DNA of 64,000 nucleotides, from NCBI GenBank assembly GCA_024180945.1, contig JAKSGN010000041.1:1798001-1862000 (forward strand). Direction: 5' to 3'. Below the pieces are notes generated by a model. It had not been told where the DNA came from, did not search any database, and saw only the letters and a list, made by a program, of their open reading frames with translations. This DNA comes from Macrophomina tecta. Its lineage: Eukaryota; Ascomycota; Dothideomycetes; Botryosphaeriales; Botryosphaeriaceae. The translations under genes and the position numbers were made by a program. Below are positions 11,721 to 24,000 of the stretch, piece by piece. Numbering within the stretch: the stretch's first letter is position 1; every line of letters begins with the position of its first letter.

Positions 11721-13565
11721 TCACACAGCCCATCGCGCACAGAACGCCCGCATTCTCTTCCCATAGAAGAATACGCCAATGCCGAGGAAGAAGAAAATAC
11801 CGCCAACAGCGGTGTAGATACCAAAGGTGTTCAGTGCTCCAATGTTACTGATATAATCCACCGTCTTCTTGCTCAGGCCGAACGACACCAGCCCTCTCGT
11901 GACCGGAATGACCACCAGAATTGCGCCCGCCCGCATGGGATGGCTATCAACCAGATACGTAGTCCCTACCGTACTGCCGGCCAGCAAGATCAACAGATAC
12001 GCATTGACCGTCACAACGACCAGCATCCAATGGTACTTTCCGGGATTCTGCACACAATCACCGTACAGGGCCGTCAGCATCAGGTTGAACAGCAGGGGGA
12101 AGACCAGGTTGACGAGCCGGTTCTCGGGCTCGTGGATGCCGTTGCGGTTGCGGCGCGCCATCCAGGTGGCCGTCTTGTCTGTAGCCCAGCCGAGCAGCGG
12201 GAGGCAGATGATGGCGATGAAGATCTGGCCGAGCTGGATCAGCGAGACGGACGTTTTGGGCCAGTTGTAGGGCGGCGAGACGAGGAGCGAGCCGTAGGTG
12301 ATTTGGATCGAGACGTCGGCGCCCTGGAAGAAGCCGTTCAAGAGCGCCACCCAGAGGACGTGTGGAAACCAGAAGACCTGCACAATCTGCTTGAGGGTGG
12401 TGACGGTCTTGGCCCAGTTGACGTCGACGGCGAAGACGCGGAGGTCGGAGCGGAAGGTGCGGGGGGCGTGGTGCTGGGTGTCGATGACGCGCTTGTCTCG
12501 GTCGGTGAGGGTTGCGCCGTAGGTGGGTTGAGAGAGGGGTTGAGAGACGGTATTGAGGTCGCTTACTTCTCCCCGGTAGGCGGCGAGGGGGCGCTCGTAG
12601 TAAGTTTCGGGGACGAAGAGAAAAGAGAGGATGAAGCAGATGCCAGAAAGAGCGGAGAACATCCAATACCAGGACCGCCAGCCCAGAGCTTCTGCCATAT
12701 AGGCAGAGGCGATGACGAGGCTGGAATTAAAGAGAACCTCGGCGGAGGAGAACCACTGGAAGGTACTCGCGCGTTGGTGCAGGAAGTATATGTCCTTATC
12801 TTCGTTAGTGCTAATCTCTGGTGAGTTCATGCACCGATTTCCGAGCTTACATAAATGATCAACAGGACAAGTGCCTGGCATTGTGCACCAGCGAAAGACA
12901 CAAGGCAGCGAGCTCCCAAGTGCCATGCGAAACTCTGGTTGGTGGCACAGAGAACAGCGCCAACAAACAGAAGCAAGGTCGAGAGCAGCAAAATCGGCCT
13001 GCGGCCAACAGCGACTGCCAAGGGCATGGAGATGATATTTCCAACACCGAGGAAGAGAGAAGGATAGGTCTGGAGGCCGCTGATGGCTTCCTCGCTGATC
13101 CCGGCCTCGATGTAATCGGGCGCAATGAAGACGATCAACGCGCCGAGTGCGGAGATGATGCACAAGCCACTCACAGCATCTGCAGGGCGAGGGAGGAGTC
13201 AGTATTGGCACGGAAGGCTGTCGGCAAGGAATGCATGTCCGTACAGAGGGTCAGAATGCCAACGATCAGGGCCTTGCGCCATGTGGGAAGATTGAGTGGA
13301 TCTTGTTGGACACCGGAATGTCAGCGCGGTCTTCCAGGGGCACGCTCCAGTCAAACTCACCCTGGGGGTCCGCGCTGGGGGATGGGATAAGGACCGTTGC
13401 GCCCTCGGTAGCCAGCCGGGCTGTGCCGTCGAATATGGATGCGGCGGGCGACTGTCGTTCAAGCGCATCGACGCTCATGTCGGGACCCTTGCCGAAGTCC
13501 TCCACGATGCTCATTTCACCAATATGCGCCCTCTCCACCGCGTCGGAGCCCCGTGGAGCGTCCAT
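11721..13565 (-). CDS. MFS transporter, drug:H+ antiporter (DHA1)-like
   Basis: Minus-strand exons 13565-13361, 13301-13245, 13179-12851 and 12794-11721. Introns are 59, 65 and 56 nt, all GT-AG, and exons sum to 1665 nt (554 aa). Splicing restores DPLNLPTWRKALIVGILTLY (start of TM1), LYAVSGLCIISALGALIVF and LLIIYDIYFLHQRAS. About 12 hydrophobic segments are present; the loop GNIISMPLAVAVGRRPILLL carries the MFS motif-A-like GRRP. The central cytoplasmic loop is hydrophilic (TLTDRDKRVIDTQHH). The family exports drugs, toxins or small metabolites across the plasma membrane, but no substrate can be read here. It starts head to head with the second MFS gene at 14893 and lies next to the bZIP gene. 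The group it most resembles includes fungal transporters auto-named 'synaptic vesicle' type. Confidence 0.85.
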
Positions 13566-14892
13566 GGTTTTGCTGGTAATGGGGTATGTAGGCAGCGGTC
13601 GACGTCGATTCTTCGCAGGTCAGTTGGGTGAGGTGGCGAGGTTGCCTGCCGCGTGAACTCAAATGATAGCTGGCCCGGCGCCGGGGAGAAAGCTGCGGGT
13701 TGCCGAAAGTATGGGGACGACGGGCCCCAGATATAGGATCTGGCCCGCCTTTTATCCTGTACCGGTGTTCCTCGAGAAATCGTTCGAGGGCAGCGAGGTC
13801 ACGCATTTTGCAGATGGCTTGCATTTGCAAAAAAGAAATGCGCCCAAAGACAGCGGTGAGTTGCTGGCTTCCAGTGCTTGGGCGACAAGCAACGGGCTGT
13901 CCCGCGGTGGCCATTGGCAGGTGGGAGCTGCACGTGCAGAAAGCGGGCAGAAGCCAGGATGGTCCATGTCAGCACTAGAATCTAGAGCGGGGAAGGCTAT
14001 GGGAACCAGACAGCTGAGACACTACTGGTGCAAAGCCATCCCACATGCAGACCAGCCGGAAAGCGCCAGTGTTGGTTGGGCCGGACCCTCTGGAAACTAA
14101 CCAGAGCCGGCGGAAGAGTCCGCCGCATGAGGTCTTTAACAGGTCTAGGTCTTTGCCTCAAATGATTTGCAGTAGCGGCTCATCCTATCCGTACCTCTCT
14201 CCTTGCATTGCGGTTGGTCCGCAAATATTAGAGTTTGCGCCATGGCTTAGCTCTCGTCCCGCGTGAACTTTGAACGAGAATGCGGCGGGCCTCTCCAGAG
14301 AAACGGACGCGGTGCTCTGAAAAGCATTCAGGCGAACCGACAAAAAAAAAAAAAAAAAAGAATGTGTCTGAGGCGCTAATCTTGCTCATGTGCGACCAGT
14401 CATCAGTACGTGGCAAAATTTGGTAAGCTGCCTCTTCCTGATTCCAGCTGAGAAGGCTTGCTTCGGCGCCCAACTGTTTTGCCACAGCGCAAGCCATCTC
14501 GCCTTGGCAGAGAGGCTGATACGAGTCCAGACGAGGTAGCTAATCTTGGATCTTCACAGCCCTGTAACATCTTCCTACAATGTCGTATCCGGTAAATTTG
14601 ACTTTAGTGCCGCTGGAGCACTGCATACGAAGTGGAAAGTCCTCGCCGGATCCACGTTTTAAAGTCGAGGTCCTCCCTGCCAGTTCCTGTCTCTTGATGT
14701 GAGGAAGCTTTCCAAACTGTACTAAATATGATACAAAAGAGCGACGCACTCCGTATATGCGGCTCGACAAATCCCTACCGCGGCTCTTCACGGCTGCTCT
14801 GTCATCGATTTTCCTATAAAGCGTGAAGATGAACTCACTCTACAGACCATGCCGCCGGGCGAAAGACTCGCTTTTTACCTTAATCAATCCCA
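13566..14892. other. shared promoter region of two divergent MFS genes
   Basis: About 1.3 kb between the two MFS start codons, holding both promoters. It contains a 19-nt A-run at 14341-14359. I see no coding sequence. Short ORFs here have no family resemblance. Confidence 0.5.
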
Positions 14893-16579
14893 ATGGCTGC
14901 TGAAAATGTCTCCCTGACGAGGGGCTCGATCGCGGATACGTCTGACATAGAAAGCCAGATCTCTTCGGCCAGGACTTCGCTCGACACCATAGCTTGTATC
15001 GATGACCGGGAGAAGTTGGATTGGAGTTGGTCTGAAGATCCTGACAATCCTTTGAACTGGCCGAAGACAAAGAAATGGACGCATATCTTGCTGGTCGCTT
15101 CGCTGGCGTTCTCCGTGTAAGCTACTTGCCTTGCACTCTTGCGCCTTTGAAGGAATACTTATCGGCTGCAGGCCCTTTGGTTCCGCAATCTTCACACCTG
15201 CACTCGACAATGTCGCATACGCACTGGCGTCCAATAACCGCAGTCTCGCCGACCTGTCTGTATCCTCCTATGTTCTTGGTTTTGCAGTCGGACCGTTAGT
15301 CGTGGCCCCTCTTTCTGAAGTATTCGGGCGTCTGCCCATATACCTGATCTTCAATTCCGTCTTCCTCGTGGGCAACCTAGCTTGCTCGACAGCTTGGTCC
15401 GTCGAAATGCTCATCCTATTTCGCTTTCTCACCGGGTGCGCCGGAGCGAGCCCCTTGACTCAGGGGAGTGGCACTATATCTGATATAATCGAGAAGGGCA
15501 AGCACGGGAAGGCCATGGCTGTAATGGCCTTTGGGGCCGTGTGCGGGCCTATCTTGGGACCAATGCTTGGAGGGTTCATTGCCGAGAAGATAACTTGGAG
15601 GGCATGTTTCGGGCTACTGTCAATCATTGTAGGTTCTCACCAATACGTCTTGAAAACAAGCTGACCCTTCGACCAACAGGCCATCATCAACCAAACGCTT
15701 ATGCACCTGCTTATGTGTGAAAGCTCCCACTCGAAGATCCTCTCTCTCCGCGCTCGAACACAGATGCAACAGGCTGGCGAGTACCTACCGCCCATCACGC
15801 TCGAACCAGAGGTTTCGATCCCGCGGAAGCTCATGGTTGCGGCCGCTCGCCCGTTCAAGCTACTTATGAGCCCTTGTATTCTACCCCTTTCGCTCGTATC
15901 TGCCGTATTCTACTCCGTACAGGTCCTTCTTTACATGACCATTCCGAGGGTCTACAAGGAACGCTATGACTTTTCAATCAAGCAAGCCGGCGCTGGATTT
16001 ATCGGCATTGGTATTGGCATGGTCATCGGACTTTTCGCCTTCGGTCTGCTCAGTGACCGCTTGAAGGCCTACCTTGCTGGTGACGGGGAACAAAAGCCGG
16101 AATATGGCCTGGCCATAATGCTTGGTGGGTGCATCCTTGTGGGGACGAGTCTTCTCGTGTACGGCTGGTCGGCAGAGATTCGGGCGCCATGGGTCGTTCC
16201 GCTACTTGCCAATGTTGCGACAGGGGCAGGTCTGTATTCGATTTCGGTAAGTTTTAACAATATCCTGGGGTTCGCGACGCGGGACATTGAGCTGAAAGTA
16301 AGATAGATGCCCTTGGCAGCATACTTCATTGGCGTGTCACCTCATCATGCGGTCGCATCTTCGGCAACTCTGCAGATCGTGAGGTCCTGGACAGGCTCTT
16401 TATTACCTATCGTAGGAGACCAGATCATTGTCAGCCTTGGAACTGGTCAAGGAATTGCAGTACTGGGGGGCGCTACCCTAGCAACATTCCCCGTGATTTA
16501 CTGGTTCTACAGCAGAGGTGACTGGATAAGGGTTAGATTTCCCATTGAATGGACACTTGGGGAACTTAGAAGGAGATGA
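14893..16579 (+). CDS. MFS transporter, DHA1-like
   Basis: Exons 14893-15116, 15172-15628, 15680-16246 and 16307-16579. Introns are 55, 51 and 60 nt, GT-AG, total 1521 nt (506 aa). The N-terminus ends in WSEDPDNPLNWPKTKKW, the classical DHA1 pre-TM1 motif. Splicing gives AFSVPFGSAIFTPALDNVAY. The motif APLSEVFGRLPIYLI corresponds to MFS motif A, and FGAVCGPILGPMLGGF to motif C, diagnostic of antiporters. The C-terminal half rejoins as GLYSIS-MPLAAYFIGVSPHHAVASSATL. Expected plasma-membrane proton-driven efflux of small molecules. It shares a promoter region with the 13565 gene and ends 79 nt from the stop of the convergent GH43 gene. Substrate unknown. Confidence 0.88.
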
Positions 16580-16657
16580 TCAGATTCTTGTTTTTATTTT
16601 TTTGAGTAGAATTTGACAGCAACATGTAATTTCATGGGCTATACGCTCTCCATGAAC

Positions 16658-18450
16658 TCAAACAATATGGCCGTTCCCGATCTCCTGACCTTGCCCCTGA
16701 TATCTCCATCTACTAACGTATGCCTTTGCGGTATTTTTACCCTCCATTGCGTTGCTTGTGGCGTAGGTTCCAATCAATGTTCCTGTGTATCCACCGGTCA
16801 CAAGACTTGCCTCTACACACCCTATGACAGCGGCGTCCGTACGCTCTCCCATCTTGTATGGCGATATGCCAGCAGAGAAGGTGTAGTGCGTAATGTTCGC
16901 TGCTCGAATCTCCAAGCGAGCTTTCCCGTTTTTGCTTGGCCACGCCGCGTTAATATCTTTGTATGTCGTCGTGTTATGGTTTGAGCTCACAGCCCTCAAC
17001 CTGAGATGCTTTCCTCCATCCTCAGTCATCAGAACGCCCAAATCGATATGCCTGGTCTCATCCAGATACACCGTTACGCCCGCCTCATCACCAATCCGTC
17101 TCGGATCAAATTCCAAATCTACGCTGTATGTGAACAGCGTGTCAACCTGCCTTCTCCCGACGAACGTTGTCCCCTCTGTTGTATTTCCACCCCCCTTGGT
17201 CGACAAGCTCCTTACGCTCGGCACCAACTCCAAGCTGCCCTCTCTCCCCAAAGGGCCCACCACGTACGCATCTTCAACCGGCACCCGCACGTGCACGAAA
17301 TGCGGTGGCAGTGTCATGCCTGGCTCGAAGTCCACAATATCGGGTTCATCGTGCCACACGCTCTCCCCCCTCACCCCCTCCCTGCTCTCTCGTGGAAGTG
17401 GGCTCTCCATCACACCCTCCACCTCACCCTCGACTTTCAGCCACCCGTCTTCACTCCACTGTACCGGAAATAAGACCGTCTCTCTCCCCATGGGAACGCT
17501 CTCAAATCCCCTCCCGCCTGCCCGCTGCGCCAGCGCAACGCCCCACCACTGACCGTTGCCGTCCTGAAAGATATCGGCGTGTCCGACGCTCTGTATCAGA
17601 CTCGCATTGCTCGCGGCGTGCACGACTGGGTTGTGCGGGCAATCCTCGTACGGGCCGGCGACGCTGCGGGACCGCGCGATGGAGCCGCGGTGCCGGGCAG
17701 CGGTCCCGCCTTCGGCGATGAGGAGGTAGTACCAACCGGAGGCGGTGTTGTGGTAGAGGTGCGGACCCTCAGGGGTTCCGATGCCGGTGCCGTTGTAGCT
17801 GTGCATTATCAGTAGATGCTTGGCATTGAGAGGCGGATGGGGACGGCACCAACGTACGGATAGGTAGTTTTTCCGAGGTAGGCTCCGCTGGAAGGATCGA
17901 ACGGGGCGAGAGCGATGGCTGTGCCGGTGGTGGTCGCGCGCGCGCCGGTGAGATAGGCGACGCCGTCCGTGTCCCAGAAGAGGCTGGGGTCGTAGCCGAG
18001 GAAGTCGAAGTGCGTGGGGTTGCTCCAGGAGGCAGAGTTGAAAGGGTCGGTGGTCGTGAAGATGATGTTGTCCATCTTGAAGTTCTGGTACGAGGTGACG
18101 GAGACCCAGCTTGTGATCAGGTAGAAGGTGCCGTTGTTGTAGCGGAGCGTGGGTGCGAAAATACCATCTTGGCCGGTGGGGGTGGAGGCGAACTCAGGGA
18201 GCTGGGATCGGCGGTTCAGGACGTTGCTGGCCAGCTTCCAGTTCGTAAGGTCTCTGCTGGCATGAATTGGGATGCCGGGGAAAACACTGAAACTGGAAGT
18301 TGCGCAGAAGAAAGTCTGATTTTGTTCCTCAACGTAGATACAGGAAGGGTCGGGGTGGAAGCCTGGAAGCACAGGATTAATGTAGGAATCTGCATGGACG
18401 GCAACCGTAACGATAGCAGCCCACACAAAGAGCAGTGATTTGGAAATCAT
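16658..18450 (-). CDS. secreted GH43 beta-xylosidase / alpha-L-arabinofuranosidase
   Basis: Exons (minus) 18450-17858 and 17798-16658; 59-nt intron (GTACGT at 17857, CACAG ending 17799). Protein 577 aa. The signal peptide covers residues 1-20 (MISKSLLFVWAAIVTVAVHA). Catalytic features: Asp34 in FHPDPS (general base), Asp in YDPSLFWD (pKa modulator), and Glu in PEGPHLY (general acid), which is rebuilt across the splice as YPYNGTGIGTPEGPHLY. The C-terminal about 200 residues look like the GH43 beta-sandwich accessory domain (TYSVDLEFDPRRIGDEAGVT, LEIRAANITHYTFSAG). The full two-domain length is typical for this subfamily. It removes xylose or arabinose units from xylan or arabinan outside the cell. 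Its position beside two MFS genes and a bZIP factor may be a functional grouping, which is inference. Confidence 0.92.
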
Positions 18451-18763
18451 GGTTATTGAACGGAGGTAGGTCTTACAGCTTGTGATTGAAGTGGCATGTA
18501 TTTCTAAGTTGACAAGCTAGCACGTCCCTCTTTATCGACTTTGAACAAGGGAATCAGCTGGATTTACCACGACTTTCCGTATTCGCGCCGATTTTTCGTA
18601 TTGCGATGACGCTGATGTGGGCTGCGCACCACAGCACGATACGATCGACAACGGTAATTGGTCAGCTGACAGCAGGATGCTGCCGAACAGCTCAGTAATT
18701 AGTCTGGGACAGGATTAAAAATCTCAACGTGCTCAATTTTAGAAGTACGCAAGGAGTCAGGGC
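18451..18763. other. promoter region of the GH43 gene
   Basis: About 310 bases upstream of the GH43 start (minus) and downstream of the transcription-factor pseudogene. No gene seen. Confidence 0.4.
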
Positions 18764-21040
18764 CTATTTGTCCGGCGGGAATGCCAAATATATTGGAATG
18801 CATTTTATACACGGAGAAATGGGCTTCTGCGGACAGAATCTATCCCAGTTCCAAGAAGAAGACTGCCACAACTCCTTCAAACCACGAAGTTTCGCGAAAA
18901 TTTGCGTACAGTGCGCATGGGGCCCCATCTCCGTCCAGACCCGTATAAAGTGTTTGAATGATTGGCCAGAGTCCACCAGGGTTAGTGAGGTGCCATCACC
19001 ACATGTGATGGTGGGTACTCCAGTCATTCAGCCTTCGAATATCTCCCGAGATCCTAAATCGCCCAATGCCAGATCAGCGGTGGCAATTTTTGGGAGGGGT
19101 TGGCCGGCAGCCTGGGATGTGGATAAGGCGGAAGATCGGTGCACGGTCGAATAGACCAACAATGAAGCGCAAGTGATGAGTTTTACAAGACACATGGCTG
19201 TGCTCCACCAGCCTGGCCGCTCTTCGATGAAAAGCCCTTTGATCAGGCGAACGAATCTGCCACAGTGGAGCAGGACCGGCGGCAAGTCTCCCTCCCAACG
19301 CAGGTGTAGCTATGATGGGCCTGAAACTGACTCAGCAGTGGGACCTCTCCACATGAAACGGTCGATATGGGAGAGCAGCTGAGTTGGTGAGGAAGAGCGA
19401 GTGATACAGGATGAGGCATTTTGGCGAAGATGAAATCCGTTTTTCTTGGAGAGAATCGTCATACAGCTTAAGCCACCGTTGGAGAAGCACATCAGCCTTA
19501 CCGGAGAGGGCCTTCGAAGCTGTTATAACAGAGTAGGAACCACGGCTAGCTGCCTGAAACATGTAGCCGGAATATTGATTACGGTGGGAGGAAAAGGCGT
19601 GGGGGGGATGCAGTAAAAAAACCAAGATGCGTTACGCCCCACTGCCCACTTTCTGGAGTTGGCCTTCCGGGGCCCTGGGCAAAGGCACGGAAAGCCTCCG
19701 AGAGATAACAGGTATATACATGGCCTTGACCCTTGTTGCAGCCCGAAATAAGCTCGAACGTAGTGTGCCATCAGTCAGCAGAACGGGCGTGCGTCAATGT
19801 AGCCAATCGCCGCAGGAAGTCGGGAGCCCAGGCAACCAACATCGAATCCCAAATAAATCGCAGTGGAGGGGAATCAGACACGGATCAATCAACGGGTCCG
19901 GATATTGCCAGAGGCTGCCCGTCCGGCGAGCAATCACAGTTGCATGGTGGGGCATTCCCCGAGCTAATGCTGTCAAGTGAGGGCTCAAGCACAGCATTCA
20001 GCACGGCAGATGATGTATCTCGTTTTTCCATGCAGTCCTGAGTGGTCTGAATCACCGAGCACGATTTTTGTTCGGTGGAGTGTTTCTATTTGGGCAAGCC
20101 CTTGGCTGCTTCAGAGGACTTGCTCCCCGTTAAACAAACTGCAGAGGTCAACCACAGCGGACACCTTATTCCATGTGACGATGTCCTTCACGGTCATCAA
20201 GCAACCCTCGAGGGCTTTGGGACTGATCGACCAAAGTTCAACTGGCCGGATGATGACGGCATATTGGGAATGATTGAGATCGGAGAGGCCCGCTAAGCTC
20301 TTCCGCCATGCATCTACCGACGCCACTGGTGCTGTTAACATCTGGGGTGCAAACTGAAGCGCTATCGTGCCAACCAACACAGTCTGTAGTGGAGGCATTG
20401 CAGGTCTCAATGCATACATGGGACCGATTATTGCCCGGTTGGGCAGAAATACCGGCTGGCTCCACTTCAGAGTCAGAGCAGCAGAAAGACTCACTGTCTG
20501 ATGAAGATCTCATAATGATGAATTATTCTGCGAAAGGGGCAATAGCACAGCCGGCAGCTCCACTTGGAAGGAGTAAGGGAACGCAGTATTCCGTGGAGAG
20601 TGGAACAGAAGATGCGCGAGACCGTTTGATAATGACTGTGCAGCGAGTGCTCCACAAGATCAGCAATTACAATTAATCAGACCTTCCCAGCTACGTCCAC
20701 CCGCCTTCTCCCTAAACCATCAACTCATTACTGGGTATCTTCATGGATAATGATGAGTCTCATTTTTATCTCATACCTGGACGGGTCTTGAATTCCTCGG
20801 ATCTCATTGAGTCAGAGAACCGCCAATTACTGACCGACCTGTTAACCCTGCCGGCAACCGCACAAGGATTTGCGTGAGACAACTGATTGGAGCACGGTAC
20901 GGCAATGGCAAAGCTTCGTCTGAAGCTGAGGTGACAGATCTCGCAGCGGAAGGGCCTAACGTCATGAATGAGCAAATGGCGTTCCAGATGCTCGGTCGTA
21001 AAAACGTTATTTCCACAGTACGTACCAAAGATGGCCATGC
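18764..21040 (-). pseudogene. decayed C2H2 / fungal-specific-domain transcription factor
   Basis: Remnants line up in order on the minus strand. At 21030-20895 is a C2H2-like piece (EHLERHLLIHDVRPFRCEIC followed by HLSFRR), after which the expected next finger is lost. A TF-like stretch at about 20494-20111 contains LNHSQYAVIIRPVELWSIS. Then 19547-19350 (ADVLLQRWLKLYDDSLQ, CLILYHSLFLTNSAAL) and 19285-18764 (VLLHCGRFVRLIKGLFIEER, ERPGWWSTAMCLVKLITCA, TLVDSGQSFKHFIRVWTEM) resemble the middle and C-terminal parts of the fungal-specific transcription factor domain. At 19030-19028 one frame is interrupted by TGA between REIFEG and MTGVPTITCG with coding resemblance on both sides, consistent with a C-to-T nonsense change. 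The pieces elsewhere lie in different frames and I could not join them with proper introns. Alternative: an intact gene with unusual introns, which I consider less likely. Confidence 0.55.
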
Positions 21041-24000
21041 TGCTACAAAGCTACCGGAAAACAACAATAAGGCTTCTTCCATCATGGCTCTTCGTGCTTT
21101 TTCTACATCGAGACCGAAAATCGTTGAATAAGCTTTCGTAATCCCACAATGTGCGGGAGCCAAGTGGCTAGTCCAGCATGGCGTTCGAGAACATGAGGAT
21201 GACAATGGTGATTGGTGGTGTTGTGCCTTCGAAATAGACCCGCCGCCTGCCGTGCCGGACTGGCAGGAGTGAGTAACCCAAAGACCGAAGCCGGGCCATG
21301 AGGAGTTGCTCCGGCCGAGCACATGCCGAAAAACGATAGTGATATTTATTACCTGAGAAGAAACCTGTGAACGGATTTGCCGACCGGTTTTCCATCCCCC
21401 TTCCCGTCCAATGCTTCCTCCTGTGCAGTCGTTTGCAGAGTCAGCTTCAGTTAAGAGGTAGGAGGCGGGGCAGAGCGGACTAAGGACAATACACATGCCT
21501 AAAACACGAACTGTGTCCAAGAAATTTCCCAAGACAGCCTACTAAGACTCTCCCCGTATCTTAGGGTCAACTTTTTCCTCACGTTAGACGGGGCGCTGTC
21601 TTGCGTATGGTCTTTTATCCTTTTTCGGTCATTCTCTACTCGACTAGTGCTTCCCAGCCACCTCAGGTAGGTGCAAAATTTCGTTGAACACAAAAGCGAA
21701 TGGATAAGTTTCATATTTCCAGACATGTATATTCCTTTTGAGCTAAATCTGGGTTTGGAAATAGCCATGTTATTTATAGGAGCCTGCGCACGTGAATCCC
21801 CTTAGCGCGAGGCAATCGGAGAAGGGTAGCGGCACTCGGCTCTGCTTCTCTATGCACGCCGGGCATCCAATGCCGGCCTGACATATTCACATAAGCTCAT
21901 GTACACGTGAACAAGAAATTTTCAGGTGAGATCTTCCCAACACTAGCCCTTTCTGGCGAGTGCTCAACCACTAGAACAGACGGCAGTCGTGAAAGCAGAC
22001 CGCTCCCACCCCCATGCTTCCGAGCCGTTACACTTTGCCTTCCCAAGCAACTTGAAAACGATCGTGAAACCCTAAAGGGGCAGGCGGATCGCGACGGAAG
22101 TAGGATGAACATGTCAGTAACACCACTTCTCTGCCCGCTGCACGGGACCGCCCGAAGCCAACTCTACGCGCACAAGGGTTTTTTTTTTTTTTTTTTTTTT
22201 CTAATTTTTCATGCTTTTCCACCTCAGGTGTGACAATGGTAGACAAGTAGGCTTGGATGGTAAAGGATGTGTTGGATTTGGTGGTGATACCATCAATTGA
22301 GAATGAGTGGCATGAGGACTGAGAGGTACGCTCAGGGGGAGTCCTCTTATCCGTCCTCTTCCGTGACTAAGCTAAAGTTTATTGTACATACACGTGATAT
22401 TCAAACAGGATGATAGTGCAAACGAATCGCTGATGAGCTATTCGAGCATTCTCTCGCTATATTTATAGTACTCTCTGGGCTATTGGTTGCTAATTGTTGA
22501 GGTTTTGGACCTTTTGAGAGACTATTGGACTGGATCAGTGGTTTGTTAGCAATAATGAGCACCATTGGGACTAAACCGTGACATCAGGTGCTGTCCCTAC
22601 TGCAAGCTAATTCAATTGTCCTTCACCTGCTTTTTCGTGGGTGAATGTCACCCAGGTGCAACGTCTACGCTTGGGCGCATATGGGATTGCAAAACTCTGG
22701 CGAACCTTTCCATCATCCCAATGAAGCGACGCCAGCACCGTAGCCGCCCCGCGTTTAGACTCTGCAGCGGCAACGGGCCGCATGGGCGGCCATACTATCT
22801 CTCGGCCTGAGATCCTTGATGCTAATAGGGGTGGGACTATTCTGAATCTACTGGTAAATCTCAAAGTGCTGCTACTCGTTCTTACGCCATTCGCCGCTAT
22901 CCAGCGTCAGAAAACCACTTCAGAACATCATCCAACCGCCTTGGCTCTGGCTCATCCCCAAGAAGCGAGGTAGCTAGTCAACACTTTTAAGAATCACTAT
23001 ACTGTGCTTATCAACCCTGATTTCAAGACGCCAAGTGTGTTCCATCCGTTTGCTCTGAGCATCTTGCAGAACAAACATGGTCTTCCAACGACACAGTGCT
23101 GGTTATCCGAACGAAGCTCGTTGCAGGGTTAGGTCAAGAGCAGAATTCCGTGATGCGGAAAGGCACAACGGCGCGTGCGATGCTTGCCATAAACACAGAA
23201 GCATCAAAAGATGCCACATCACGTAATTACAACCTTTGCTCAAGGCTTCTCACTTTCGTTCTCAGCATGCATGGTTTTGCGCCAGTGTGCCACCTGTAAT
23301 CAACTCGAACAGTAGCGTTGGCCACACCGACGGGGCATGGGATATATTACCCCTCATGAGAAAAATCAGTGGATCTCTAGCAGACTAAAAACGTTTCGAA
23401 CCCGACACTAATGTGGAAGAGATTTATGGAAGCGGCAGCGCAGGTTCGTGCATGGGGCACTCTTCGTGGCCCGCAAGGAGCGATTGAGCAATTTCCCTGG
23501 GCTGGAGTCAGGAAAATATATCCGCAAGCTCATGAGGAACACGGAGAACTGCTGTAATATCATTCAGGGAATTTACTTTCCGCATGATATATCGCCTTGC
23601 GTCGGCCAACCCCGCGCATGCAGAGGATCTTTAGGGGAATACGTGGCAGCCGTCCCTTTAGTTAACCTCGCCAATCGCCTGACCACACTTCTCCAGCAGC
23701 CGGATTGGGTTCTCCTTGGCGAAGAAAAAGTAAAAGAAGAAGAAGTGCCTCGACATCCAAGAGTGCTGATTCGTCAAGTCTAACAAGGTATGTCGGCCCG
23801 CGTACCGGCGGTAGACTAGTAAAGTAGGGGGGAACATGCCAATGAGATCGTCTGCAAGAGGTTGCGTGTAACCGTTGAAGCGTGTAAGATGCTGATCACC
23901 GACGCGGATTCCGATTGCCTAAATACTACATGCCGTGCGCTGTTGCGAGACTGAACCAAACAATACAATTGAAAGAGCGATGCTTCTTCAAGTTTCTACA

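Noticed and set aside
11940..12824. 294-codon plus-strand ORF
   Set aside because: Antisense shadow of the MFS gene, with Gly/Asp-rich composition typical of such shadows.
20308..20676. Plus-strand ORF of 122 codons over the transcription-factor relic
   Set aside because: Lies opposite minus-strand family-like fragments and shows no recognisable domain.
23448..23783. 111-codon plus-strand ORF
   Set aside because: No family resemblance; three competing frames all look equally random.
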